From NCBI GenBank assembly GCA_029938185.1, contig JAOZVK010000064.1, positions 1-16,147 of the forward strand: a stretch of DNA of 16,147 nt, read 5' to 3'. Positions 7,983 through 14,566 of this stretch are shown here, one piece after another (the first letter of the stretch is position 1; every line of letters begins with the position of its first letter). Source of the DNA: Bacteroidales bacterium (lineage in GTDB: Bacteria > Bacteroidota > Bacteroidia > Bacteroidales > JAOZVK01). The translations under genes were made by a program, and so were the position numbers. The notes beneath the pieces are model-generated. The model was not told the DNA's origin. It was given only the letters and a program-made list of their open reading frames with translations, and made no database searches.

Positions 7983-8090
7983 TTCAAAACATAAAAATAA
8001 ACATAATATTATATAATACATAAATACTTATGTATTTATTTACTCTATATGACATTTTTTCTAAAAATAATTTCAATGTAAGCCAGAAAG

Positions 8091-8112
8091 TGTCAGGTGA
8101 AAACACCTAACA
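8091..8112. repeat. Small hairpin downstream of DUF1599 gene
   Basis: TGTCAGGTG-AAAA-CACCTAACA forms nine paired positions with one mismatch, 29 bp beyond the stop codon of the minus-strand DUF1599 gene. It could end transcription, though no T run follows on that strand. Confidence 0.4.
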
Positions 8113-8141
8113 GGCGTAACTTTATATTTGCAACCCCTGTA

Positions 8142-8678
8142 TTAAAACTCCAATTTAATTAATGCAAAAATAGCATAATTAACCATATCAAAATAATTTG
8201 CATCAACACCTTCCGATATTATTGTTTTACCCAGATTATCTTCAATTTGTTTGGTTCTAAAAATTTTCATAAGTATTAAATCTGTATACGAACTTATTCT
8301 CATATTTCGCCAAGCTTCGTCGTAATCGTGGTTCTTTTTTTCCATCAACGATTTTGCATTGAAAATATATTTTTCATACAATTCAATAGCTATTTTATTG
8401 TTAAGCTCAACATTATCAGAAGCCCCAAGTTCAAGCTGAATTAATGCCATTATAGCATAATTAATAATACCAATATACTCTGAACTAATGTCTTCATTGA
8501 TTTTTTGAATTTTTTTCAACTCAAAACTTCTTATTCTTTGCGCTTTAATTAATATCTGGTCTGTAAAAGAGCTTGGTCTTAATATTCGCCATGCTGTTCC
8601 ATAGTCAGTTAATTTTTTTGTATAAATTTCTTTACATTTATCAATTATAAAGTCAAATTGTTCATTAGTTTTAATCAT
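8142..8678 (-). CDS. DUF1599 family protein, internally duplicated
   Basis: Protein of 178 residues with two homologous halves. KKLTDYGTAWRILRPSSFTD (21-40) ... INYAIMALIQLE (72-83) matches KKNHDYDEAWRNMRISSYTD (114-133) ... VNYAIFALIKLE (166-177). The DYGxAWRxxR and NYAxxALIxLE patterns are those of DUF1599, a helical family often annotated as related to nucleotide pyrophosphohydrolases; its biochemistry is unknown to me. ATG 8678 gives the expected length. It diverges from folP across a repeat-filled region, and a GGCTC/GAGCC hairpin lies 31 bp upstream with loop GAA in gene sense. In many Bacteroidota I recall it next to DoxX and tpiA; here these are 6 kb away on the other strand, implying local rearrangement. 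Confidence 0.85.
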   Translation of the reverse strand: MIKTNEQFDFIIDKCKEIYTKKLTDYGTAWRILRPSSFTDQILIKAQRIRSFELKKIQKINEDISSEYIGIINYAIMALIQLELGASDNVELNNKIAIELYEKYIFNAKSLMEKKNHDYDEAWRNMRISSYTDLILMKIFRTKQIEDNLGKTIISEGVDANYFDMVNYAIFALIKLEF

Positions 8679-8709
8679 ATTTTGTAACTTTGTAAATGTT
8701 TAAATTGAT

Positions 8710-8913
8710 GGCTCTTCGAGCCTTTTAATATTACTTACGCCTAAATAATTTTACTAATATTGATTATCAGTTAATTAAAAAGCAAAAATAAATTTGTGCG
8801 TAAATAAACTTGGCTCTTCGAGCCTTTTAATGTTGCTTACGCCTAAATAATTTTACTAATACTGATTATCAGTTAATTAAAAAGCAAAAATAAATTTGTG
8901 CGTAAATAAACTT
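8710..8913 (+). repeat. 102-bp tandem duplication with hairpin, two copies
   Basis: Copies at 8710-8811 and 8812-8913 differ at three positions (all transitions). Each starts with GGCTC-TTC-GAGCC, then TTTTAATRTTRCTTACGCC, an AT-rich middle including TGATTATCAGTTAATTAAAA, and ends GTGCGTAAATAAACTT, which looks like a degraded inverted tail. The duplication fills the region between the divergent DUF1599 and folP genes. The low divergence suggests recent duplication. Confidence 0.92.
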
Positions 8914-8931
8914 GAAGAACCATAAACTAAA

Positions 8932-8944
8932 CAGACGAAGTCTG
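8932..8944 (+). repeat. CAGAC-GAA-GTCTG hairpin upstream of folP
   Basis: A perfect five-base stem with the family loop GAA but different arms, 15 bp before the folP ATG. The ORF can be read upstream through it from TTG 8912, but the FolP family start does not need those residues. No clear tail precedes it. Confidence 0.65.
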
Positions 8945-8959
8945 CAAAAATACAAAATT

Positions 8960-9838
8960 ATGAATAATCAAACCATAGAATCAAATAGTTTTTGCCAAAA
9001 AAAAACAATAAATTGTAACGGAAAATTAATAGACTTATCAAAGCCTCAAGTAATGGGTATATTAAACATAAGTAAAGATTCATTTTATGATGGTGGAAAA
9101 TATACAAAAAAAAGCAAAATTTTAGAAAGAGTTAAGCAAATAGTAAACGAAGGTGCAAAAATTATTGATATTGGTGCATATTCAACAAGACCGGGAGCAA
9201 AAAATATTAAACAAAAAGATGAATTAAACAAATTATCAAAAACACTTGAAATAATTCGTAATAAATATCCTGAAATTATAATTTCAGTTGATACTTTTAG
9301 AGCAAATATTGCTAAACGTATGGTAAACGAATTTAAAGTTGATATGATTAATGATATAGGTGGAGGAACTCTTGATAAAAAAATGTTTGAAACAATTGCC
9401 CAAATTAATGTACCATATATAATGATGCATATTTTAGGAACACCACAAACAATGCAAATAAACCCTGTTTATAACAACATAGTTGCTGAAATTATAAAAT
9501 CATTTTCCGAAAAAATAAATAAATTAAGTCTACTTGGAGTAAAAGATATTATACTTGACCCAGGTTTTGGATTTGGTAAAACAATAAACCACAACTACGA
9601 ACTTTTGAGACGCTTAAATGAATTTTATATATTTAAATTACCTATTTTGGTTGGAATTTCAAGAAAATCAATGATATACAAAAAATTGAAAACTACAGCC
9701 AAAGAATCATTAAATGGAACAACTGTATTAAATACAATATCACTTATAAATGGAGCCAATATACTTAGAGTACACGATGTTAGAGCAGCAGTAGAGTCTG
9801 TAAAATTATTTACGAGTACTTTTGAATATGGAATTTAA
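8960..9838 (+). CDS. folP: Dihydropteroate synthase
   Basis: Cytosolic folate enzyme that condenses 6-hydroxymethyl-dihydropterin pyrophosphate with p-aminobenzoate. The 292 residues are close to the usual length. TIM-barrel motifs in order: VMGILNISKDSFYDGG at 31-46 (commonly NxTPDSF; here Ser-Lys replaces Thr-Pro); AYSTRPGA at 73-80; VDTFR at 110-114; NDIGGG at 131-136; MHILGTPQTMQ at 156-166; DPGFGFGKT at 200-208; GISRKSM at 232-238; and the closing RVHDV at 270-274. Substrate residues appear intact. I chose ATG 8960 because the frame upstream (from TTG 8912) crosses a repeat hairpin. It precedes cdaA on the same strand by 418 bp of repeats, so cotranscription is uncertain. Confidence 0.96.
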   Translation: MNNQTIESNSFCQKKTINCNGKLIDLSKPQVMGILNISKDSFYDGGKYTKKSKILERVKQIVNEGAKIIDIGAYSTRPGAKNIKQKDELNKLSKTLEIIRNKYPEIIISVDTFRANIAKRMVNEFKVDMINDIGGGTLDKKMFETIAQINVPYIMMHILGTPQTMQINPVYNNIVAEIIKSFSEKINKLSLLGVKDIILDPGFGFGKTINHNYELLRRLNEFYIFKLPILVGISRKSMIYKKLKTTAKESLNGTTVLNTISLINGANILRVHDVRAAVESVKLFTSTFEYGI

Positions 9839-9841
9839 TGG

Positions 9842-9955
9842 AAATTTTGGCTACTCACACAAAGATGGGCAATAAATTACTGTAGGTGTGGCTTAAAGCC
9901 ACGCCGACAGTTTATACGCAATTGTTTGATAGATAGCAATGGGTAGCCGAAATTT
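9842..9955. repeat. Nested palindromic element after folP
   Basis: The centre is a strong 31-base hairpin at 9880-9910: CTGTAGGTGTGGCTT pairs with AAGCCACGCCGACAG around a single A (one mismatch, one wobble). Outer arms AAATTTTGGCTACTC (9842-9856) and GGGTAGCCGAAATTT (9941-9955) are inverted repeats with two differences on nearly the same centre. It begins three bases after the folP stop. It could be a REP-type or miniature element that also ends transcription; there is no T run. Confidence 0.75.
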
Positions 9956-10024
9956 TAGAGATACCCACGTAAGGTTGAACACTCTTGTTTTTTCAAATAG
10001 TTTCAACTATAAAGTGAATTTTAG

Positions 10025-10066
10025 AACTTTGCGAAACTTTGTGTCAAACTTTGTGCAACTTTGCGG
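10025..10066 (-). repeat. CGCAAAGTT short repeat array, copy 2
   Basis: AACTTTGCG, AACTTTGTG, AACTTTGTG and AACTTTGCGG in a row; the reverse complement of the array at 4178-4222, with the same order and spacing. Confidence 0.75.
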
Positions 10067-10143
10067 TAAAACGTCTATTAAACTGATAGCCCATTTTTGC
10101 ATAAATAAACTTTATTAGCCATATTTTTCAATATATATATTGT

Positions 10144-10243
10144 TAAGTAGTCTAACAAATGTTTTTCGATATGTTTTGTACAATTAGTTATACAACAGTG
10201 ATTTATAAAAATGCGTAAGCCACATTAAATAGGTCGAAGACCA
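10144..10243 (-). repeat. About 104-bp hairpin element upstream of cdaA
   Basis: Read on the minus strand: GGTC-TTC-GACCT hairpin (10231-10243; last pair broken, GACCA on the plus strand), TATTTAATGTGGCTTACGCAT tail, an AT-rich middle, and the far end ATTTGTTAGACTACTTAA. The hairpin ends 13 bp before the cdaA ATG and has GAA as loop in gene sense. Apart from the array at 10025, 9956-10143 shows nothing else. Confidence 0.85.
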
Positions 10244-10256
10244 TAAAATTAAACAA

Positions 10257-11096
10257 ATGACATTTTTAGATATTAGATTTATTGATTTGTTAGATATACT
10301 ATTGGTTGCATTCCTATTATATCAGATTTATATTCTTTTAAAAGGAACTGTTGCCATGAATATTTTTATGGGTATATTTATTACCTATTTAATATGGCTA
10401 TTAGTAAAAGCATTAGATATGCAATTATTAAGTTCAATATTAGGACAAGTTATGGGCGTTGGTGTAATAGCATTGATTATAGTTTTTCAGCAAGAAGTTC
10501 GTCGTTTTTTTTTACTATTAAGTTCAAAATATTTTTCAAATATCAGTTTTTCTATCGAAAATATGTTTGCATTTATTATTAAACCACAGCCAAGTGTAAA
10601 AATAAAATCAATAATAGATGCGTGCCATAGCATGTCAAAAACAAAAACAGGAGCACTAATAGTAATAGCAAAATCATCAGAATTGGATATATTTACCGAA
10701 GAAGGTTTAATACTAAATGCCGATACTTCAAAAGGTTTATTAGAATCAATTTTTTATAAAAACTCCCCCTTGCACGATGGAGCCGTTGTTATGTATACTG
10801 ATAAAATACATGCTGCAAAATGTGTATTACCATTATCAAAAAACAAAAAAATGCCTGAAAACATGGGGCTTAGGCATAGGTCAGCACTTGGAGTAAGCGA
10901 AAAAACAGATGCTTCGGTAGTAATTGTTTCCGAAGAAACAGGAAATATTTCATATGCAAAAAATGGCAAAATTTTAAGTAATATTGGTTCAAAAAAATTA
11001 GAGGAATTTCTTAGAAACGAATTTGAAGAAGAACCATTAAATTTAAAAATAGAAATTAAAAAATTAATTAATAAGTTTTTAATTAAAGAAAATTAA
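10257..11096 (+). CDS. cdaA: Diadenylate cyclase (c-di-AMP synthase), CdaA type
   Basis: Membrane-bound enzyme that makes cyclic di-AMP from two ATP. The 279 residues fit CdaA. Three hydrophobic segments lie at about 11-29, 34-52 and 63-78, then a short linker, then a DAC (DisA_N) domain at about 113-235. The ATP-binding motifs are present: LHDGAVV at 172-178 (DGA) and RHRSALG at 206-212 (RHR), followed by VIVSEETG at 222-229. So the protein should be active. The tail is lysine-rich. No cdaR or glmM follows, which fits what I know of Bacteroidota. c-di-AMP controls potassium and osmolyte balance in other phyla. ATG 10257 is the first residue of the membrane segment; the repeat hairpin lies just ahead. 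The folP-cdaA order is conserved in the phylum as I recall. Confidence 0.95.
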   Translation: MTFLDIRFIDLLDILLVAFLLYQIYILLKGTVAMNIFMGIFITYLIWLLVKALDMQLLSSILGQVMGVGVIALIIVFQQEVRRFFLLLSSKYFSNISFSIENMFAFIIKPQPSVKIKSIIDACHSMSKTKTGALIVIAKSSELDIFTEEGLILNADTSKGLLESIFYKNSPLHDGAVVMYTDKIHAAKCVLPLSKNKKMPENMGLRHRSALGVSEKTDASVVIVSEETGNISYAKNGKILSNIGSKKLEEFLRNEFEEEPLNLKIEIKKLINKFLIKEN

Positions 11097-11166
11097 TTGT
11101 TTATAAATTGTCTATTTTATACTTTTGTTGTAAATACGTATCGGATACACCTAAAAATTTTGAGTT

Positions 11167-11256
11167 CAACATTATACTCTAAACAGTTATAAGGTCTTCG
11201 ACCTATTTAATGTTGCTTACGCATCAGTATAAAGACAATTTAAGTACTATTACAAA
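11167..11256 (+). repeat. AGGTC-TTC-GACCT hairpin with tail after cdaA
   Basis: The hairpin is at 11192-11204, followed by TATTTAATGTTGCTTACGCAT, the tail pointing away from cdaA. To its left 11167-11190 repeats about 2541-2566 inverted. The element seems cut short: from 11234 the sequence TAAGTACTATTACAAAAG is the far end of the 104-bp family in opposite orientation, a fused or rearranged copy. Confidence 0.75.
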
Positions 11257-11282
11257 AGTTTCTGTAACAACACTTAGTTTTA

Positions 11283-11377
11283 ACATTAACAAACTGGAAT
11301 CAATTATTAATCAGAGTATTGTACCATTGTATCATTGAATAATTGTATCATTTAAAGTATAAATAAATCAAAGACCT
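11283..11377 (-). repeat. Octamer-array repeat, four-unit copy, with decayed hairpin
   Basis: The minus strand reads TATACTTTAA, four octamers at 11321-11352 (AATGATAC, AATTATTC, AATGATAC, AATGGTAC), then AATACTCTGATTAATAATTG and a stretch ending in GTTTGTTAATGTT, as in the copies at 2374 and 7906. Right of it 11365-11377 reads AAATC-AAA-GACCT, a decayed AGGTC-GAA-GACCT hairpin 18 bp before the MscS ATG. Confidence 0.75.
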
Positions 11378-11395
11378 TAAACCTAATTAAAAACA

Positions 11396-12481
11396 ATGAA
11401 ATTCACAAATATATTAAAATACAAAATTTTTGATTCTAATTTGATAGAGCTTCAAGTATATCAGCTTATTATAATATTTTTCTTAATTGTATTGAATTTA
11501 TTTCTAATAAAAAAGATTAAAAAATTTACCAAAACAAAATATTTTGAAGAAAATCATTACAATCAAATTATTTTAAAAATATTTCTAATATTAAGGTACA
11601 GTTCATGGATTATTATACTAATTATTTCATTAAATTTAATAGCTGTTGATTTTGATAAATTATTATCATACAAAATAATTAAAACTAAGAATTTTAGCTT
11701 TACACCATACGATTTTATAATTGTAATAATAATTCTTGTGGCAACATGGACACTTTTATTAGGAATAAAAAGATTATTTTTAAAAATAGTTCACGACAGA
11801 AAATTAGACATTGGAATGAGTAACTCTTTTTTTCAGATTGTAAAATATATAATTTGGATAATTGCTATTCTAATTGCACTTGACTCTGTTGGCATAAAAC
11901 CAACAATTTTGCTTGCAGGTTCGGCTGCTCTACTTGTAGGGCTTGGAATGGGTATAAATCAAATATTTAATGATATAATATCCGGAATAATACTATTGTT
12001 TGAAGGAAATATAAAAATAAAAGATATTGTTCAAGTAGATGACTTTGTAGGAAAAGTAAAAAATATTGGAATAAGAACATCAAAAATCATTACACGTGAT
12101 AACATCGAAGTAGTAGTTCCTAACTCAAAATTTATTAGTCATAATGTAATAAACTGGAGCCTTTCCAATAAAATTACACGATTTAATGTACAAGTTGGAG
12201 TAGCTTATGGTTCAAATGTGGAACTTGTGAAATCAATACTTTTGGATTGTGCTGCTTCGCATGATAAAATACTAAAAACCCCAAAACCAATAGTATTATT
12301 TGTTGATTTTGGAAACTCATCATTAGATTTTCAGACACTTTTTTGGCTAAATGAACCATTTATATACGATGTTGTAAAAAGTGATATAAGGTTTTTGATT
12401 AATCAAAAATTTATAGAAAATAATATTGAGATACCATTTCCCCAAAGAGATATTCATATAAAAACACAAACAAATATATAG
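11396..12481 (+). CDS. MscS-family mechanosensitive channel
   Basis: Small-conductance mechanosensitive channel of 361 residues, opening on membrane tension to release solutes during osmotic downshock. Membrane segments lie near 21-39, 60-82, 104-125 and 146-165. The pore helix TM3 is at about 171-203, with AGSAALLVGLGMG (174-186), the glycine/alanine packing typical of MscS, and NDIISGIILLFE just after. The beta domain follows: IKDIVQVDDFVGKVKNIGIR at 208-227 and VVPNSKFISHNVINWS at 240-255. The C-terminal alpha-beta domain ends with IPFPQRDIHI. ATG 11396 gives a full family start with an extra N-terminal helix pair. The next gene, also MscS-like, follows after 5 bp and is surely cotranscribed. 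Proximity to cdaA suggests, but does not show, a shared osmotic role. Confidence 0.93.
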   Translation: MKFTNILKYKIFDSNLIELQVYQLIIIFFLIVLNLFLIKKIKKFTKTKYFEENHYNQIILKIFLILRYSSWIIILIISLNLIAVDFDKLLSYKIIKTKNFSFTPYDFIIVIIILVATWTLLLGIKRLFLKIVHDRKLDIGMSNSFFQIVKYIIWIIAILIALDSVGIKPTILLAGSAALLVGLGMGINQIFNDIISGIILLFEGNIKIKDIVQVDDFVGKVKNIGIRTSKIITRDNIEVVVPNSKFISHNVINWSLSNKITRFNVQVGVAYGSNVELVKSILLDCAASHDKILKTPKPIVLFVDFGNSSLDFQTLFWLNEPFIYDVVKSDIRFLINQKFIENNIEIPFPQRDIHIKTQTNI

Positions 12482-12486
12482 TTACT

Positions 12487-13218
12487 ATGACTTTTTTTGA
12501 TATAGAATTTTCAAATATTGCAGTATACAAATTTATTTTTATTGGTCTTATACTTTTTTTTGTTTTTAGACTTCTAAAATTTTTTATACCTTTTTTCTTT
12601 AAACGAAAAGAAAATAGAAAAATATTTTATAAATACTTACCGCTAATAGAATTGCTTGCATGGATACTATATTTAACATGGGCAATACAGTTTTTCACAA
12701 AAAATAATCAGTTGTTTGCAATAGGCTTGTTTGTAATACTTACAGTTACAGCAATATGGTCATCATGGTTTATTCTAAAAGACTATATTTCAGGAATAGT
12801 TTTTAAAACTTCGGGAAAATTTTCATTATACGAAACAATAAAAATAAATGATTTTTCAGGAGAAATAATTAGCTTTAAACCACGAACTTTGGAGCTTGAA
12901 ACCGAAAATGGCAAAAGTCTTTTTATTCCTTACAGCAAACTACTAAAAGAAATAATTACAAAAGCCGATAAAGCCGAGATGATAAGTAGTCATTCGTTTA
13001 CAGTAAATGTCAAAAAAAAGGACACACTAAATAGCTTAACAGAAAGAATTAGAAAAGAAATATTATTTTTGCCATGGTCATCAATAAAAAAAGAGCCTCA
13101 AATAAAACCAATATCCGAAGATAATCTACATTATGTATTTAGAGTTACAGTTTATTCGCTCGAAAAAAAATATTTTTATCAAATAGAAAGTCGTGTAAAA
13201 GAGCAATTTGAAAAATAA
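12487..13218 (+). CDS. Short MscS-like channel protein
   Basis: Membrane protein of 243 residues with a divergent MscS core. Hydrophobic segments: about 12-37, 49-69, 76-97. The TM3-equivalent region (about 80-110) reads WFILKDYISGIVFKTSGKF, and the beta domain at about 111-160 reads YETIKINDFSGEIISF and LFIPYSKLLKEIITK, aligning with the pattern of the preceding gene. The glycine/alanine pore signature is largely missing and the C-terminal domain is short. By inference it may be a regulatory or heteromeric partner of the upstream channel, or a small channel on its own. It follows the first gene by 5 bp, so the two form one operon. Start ATG 12487 fits. Confidence 0.85.
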   Translation: MTFFDIEFSNIAVYKFIFIGLILFFVFRLLKFFIPFFFKRKENRKIFYKYLPLIELLAWILYLTWAIQFFTKNNQLFAIGLFVILTVTAIWSSWFILKDYISGIVFKTSGKFSLYETIKINDFSGEIISFKPRTLELETENGKSLFIPYSKLLKEIITKADKAEMISSHSFTVNVKKKDTLNSLTERIRKEILFLPWSSIKKEPQIKPISEDNLHYVFRVTVYSLEKKYFYQIESRVKEQFEK

Positions 13219-13234
13219 AGGAACAAATATATAT

Positions 13235-13255
13235 AAAAAAGAAGCTTTTTTTTTT
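13235..13255 (+). terminator. Possible weak terminator of the MscS pair
   Basis: AAAAAAG-AAG-CTTTTTT followed by more T. The stem is nearly all A-T and overlaps the -33 box of the tRNA promoter, so it may be incidental. Confidence 0.35.
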
Positions 13256-13282
13256 GCATAAATAAAAAAAGCAGTATCTTTG
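13253..13282 (+). promoter_or_regulatory. Bacteroidota-type promoter for the tRNA pair
   Basis: TTTG at 13253-13256, an 18-base spacer, then TATCTTTG at 13275-13282, matching TTTG / TAnnTTTG. Transcription would start near 13288, some 27 bases before the first tRNA. Confidence 0.8.
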
Positions 13283-13314
13283 CAACGCATATTAAAACAG
13301 TATGTAAAAACAAT

Positions 13315-13387
13315 GCGAGAATAGCTCAGTTGGTAGAGCACAACCTTGCCAAGGTTGGGGTCGCGGGTCCGAGTCCCGTTTCTCGCT
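13315..13387 (+). tRNA. tRNA-Gly (GCC)
   Basis: 73 bases forming a full cloverleaf: acceptor GCGAGAA/TTCTCGC; D arm GCTC/GAGC; anticodon stem CAACC/GGTTG with loop TTGCCAA (anticodon GCC, 13348-13350); T arm GCGGG/CCCGT with loop TCCGAGT; discriminator T. The T loop starts TCCGAGT rather than the usual TTCGA. CCA is not encoded. It reads GGC and GGU glycine codons and is cotranscribed with tRNA-Leu 7 bp downstream. Confidence 0.96.
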
Positions 13388-13394
13388 CAAAATT

Positions 13395-13480
13395 GCCCAG
13401 GTGGCGGAACTGGTAGACGCGCAGGACTTAAAATCCTGTGACCATTGCTGGTCGTGTCGGTTCGATCCCGACCCCGGGTA
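13395..13480 (+). tRNA. tRNA-Leu (UAA)
   Basis: 86-base class II tRNA with a long variable arm. Anticodon stem CAGGA/TCCTG with loop CTTAAAA (anticodon TAA, 13429-13431), variable arm ACCATTGCTGGT, T arm GTCGG/CCGAC with loop TTCGATC, discriminator A. Acceptor GCCCAGG against CCCGGGT has a G-U at the first pair and an A-C mismatch at the fifth. CCA is not encoded. It reads UUA, a favoured leucine codon in this AT-rich sequence. Confidence 0.95.
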
Positions 13481-13485
13481 CTTTT

Positions 13486-13514
13486 AAAACCAAGCTTTTA
13501 GCTTGGTTTTTTTT
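13486..13514 (+). terminator. Intrinsic terminator of the tRNA unit
   Basis: AAAACCAAGC-TTTTA-GCTTGGTTTT: a perfect ten-base stem with a five-base loop and a T run extending to 13514, starting six bases after the tRNA-Leu discriminator. The clearest terminator in the window. Confidence 0.95.
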
Positions 13515-13584
13515 GTTTGTAGAATACTAATGTAATAAGTAGCCTTACTAAAATTTTATTTTGTACTAATGGCGGTTCCTTAAA

Positions 13585-14073
13585 TCATTTTATAAGCTCA
13601 TTAGCTGTTTGCAAAAACTCTTTTGATTTTGCTTTACCTTTATTTTCTCCAATAAAATATAGTCTACCTCGTGTCAAATAATTTGCTTTCTTTTTGTATA
13701 CACCTGTATCTAATTTAATATCAGGTGAAGCAAAAACATCAATATAAGGATGGTTCTTTTTGCCTATAGACTCGGTTTTTATAAGTTTTAAGGTCTTCGA
13801 CCTATTTATAGTTGCTGACGAATTAGTATAAAAACAATCTAATAAAGGAGTTGTGAGTAAGGAAATGTCGATAAACTTTTGTAACAGTACTTATATCATC
13901 TTTGCGGAAAATATATAAAAAATCGTATGTGTGATTTTCTGCCGATTCTACAAACTCAAAATCTTTAGCCTTCATTGGTGAACCAACTACTAACATATCA
14001 TTTTTTGGACATGTTTAATAAGCTTGTCTAATTCTTCGGGTATTTGAAAAAAATTTACTTGTTTACTTTTCAC
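13585..14073 (-). pseudogene. Broken gene, split by a frameshift and a repeat element
   Basis: Two minus-strand fragments join into one protein-like sequence. The 5' part starts at GTG 14071-14073 with VKSKQVNFFQIPEELDKLIK. A one-base loss in the run of six T at 14001-14006 ends that frame; the other frame continues with DMLVVGSPMKAKDFEFVESA and ENHTYDFLYFPQR up to about 13895. The 104-bp element occupies 13791-13894. Beyond it the 3' part gives GKKNHPYIDVFASPDIKLD, YLTRGRLYFIGENKG and SKEFLQTANELIK with the stop at 13585-13587. The order (opening NFF-P-E, then SP and GRLYF near the end) resembles small proteins of about 150 residues I know only as hypothetical or immunity-like. Alternatively it is two fragments of different genes, but the domain order argues against that. 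Confidence 0.65.
13791..13894 (+). repeat. 104-bp hairpin element inserted in the broken gene
   Basis: AGGTC-TTC-GACCT at 13791-13803, tail TATTTATAGTTGCTGACG, an AT-rich middle, and far end CTTTTGTAACAGTACTTAT. Its ends coincide with the break between the two parts of the coding remnant, which makes this the best evidence that the unit moves. Confidence 0.82.
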
Positions 14074-14095
14074 TTAATATATACAAGTGCTATTG

Positions 14096-14163
14096 TGGGC
14101 TTATAAAAATTAATAAATTACAACAATATTATTAGTACTAATTTTATTCTTTTTTTTATTGTA
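14096..14163 (-). repeat. 68-bp dispersed repeat, copy 2 (inverted)
   Basis: The reverse complement matches 161-228 with about five differences. The two copies are inverted relative to each other and lie near the two ends of the window. Confidence 0.75.
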
Positions 14164-14250
14164 TTACTTTTGCCCTCTTTCAGGGCGTTTTTGCTTACGA
14201 ATACATTTATACATAGGGCATTGCCCCATATTAATACTTATGCCCATTCA
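14164..14250 (+). repeat. GCCCT/AGGGC palindromic repeat cluster
   Basis: GCCCT-CTTTC-AGGGC at 14172-14186 is followed by GTTTTTGCTTACGAATACAT, then TAGGGCATTGCCCCA (14214-14228) and a closing ATGCCCAT. This matches the style of a dispersed GCCCTTTCAGGGC-type repeat that I know from Bacteroidota intergenic DNA. The stretch 14250-14378 shows nothing further. Confidence 0.6.
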
Positions 14251-14381
14251 AGTCGAAAAAATCTACTAAGGAGATAAAAAAACATTTTAGGAACTAATAA
14301 AAAACTTAAATAAGCTGTTTTGCTCGTATTTTTATAAGACCAGTGCTAAGTAGGTTATTGTATAAAATCGACACTTTGTAA

Positions 14382-14420
14382 AGTTGTAACTTGCTGTAAT
14401 TCTGGCGTAAGCAAAATTGT
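14382..14420 (-). repeat. Tail-only fragment of the hairpin family
   Basis: GTTGTAACTTGCTGTAATTC followed by TGGCGTAAGCAAAATTGTT resembles 2563-2600 (TTGTAATTTATTGTAACTC, GGCATAAGCAACATTAA), the inverted tail, but no hairpin follows. It runs into ATTGTTAATT-type simple repeats. Confidence 0.45.
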
Positions 14421-14440
14421 TAATTGTCCATTATTCATTG

Positions 14441-14566
14441 TTAATTACTTATTGTAACTAAAATGAAATTATAACTGGTAAATATAACATTTTTACCTGT
14501 CGAGTTTTCAATATCATCTATAGCGTCACGTTCGCGAGAGTATGGTGTGCCGTTTTCGTACAATTA
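14441..14566 (-). pseudogene. Possible coding remnant
   Basis: A minus-strand frame reads LYENGTPYSRERDAIDDIEN and STGKNVIFTSYNF before its stop at 14441-14443. The balanced composition and GC-richer bases (GTCACGTTCGCGAGAG) differ from the surroundings and look like decayed coding sequence. It is truncated where the hairpin element begins (about 14551). No family is recognised. Confidence 0.35.

Noticed and set aside
8685..8692. TAACTTTG as a folP promoter -7 box
   Set aside because: No TTTG or TTG at a suitable distance upstream; it overlaps the start region of the divergent DUF1599 gene.
8912..8959. Extension of folP from TTG 8912
   Set aside because: It would translate through the CAGAC/GTCTG repeat hairpin and adds residues that FolP proteins lack.
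9839..10256. A c-di-AMP riboswitch (ydaO type) ahead of cdaA
   Set aside because: The leader consists of repeats shared with other loci, and I see no riboswitch-like conserved core.
13126..13341. Minus-strand open frame across the end of the second MscS gene and the tRNA promoter
   Set aside because: It overlaps a real gene, a promoter and part of tRNA-Gly; it is a shadow frame.
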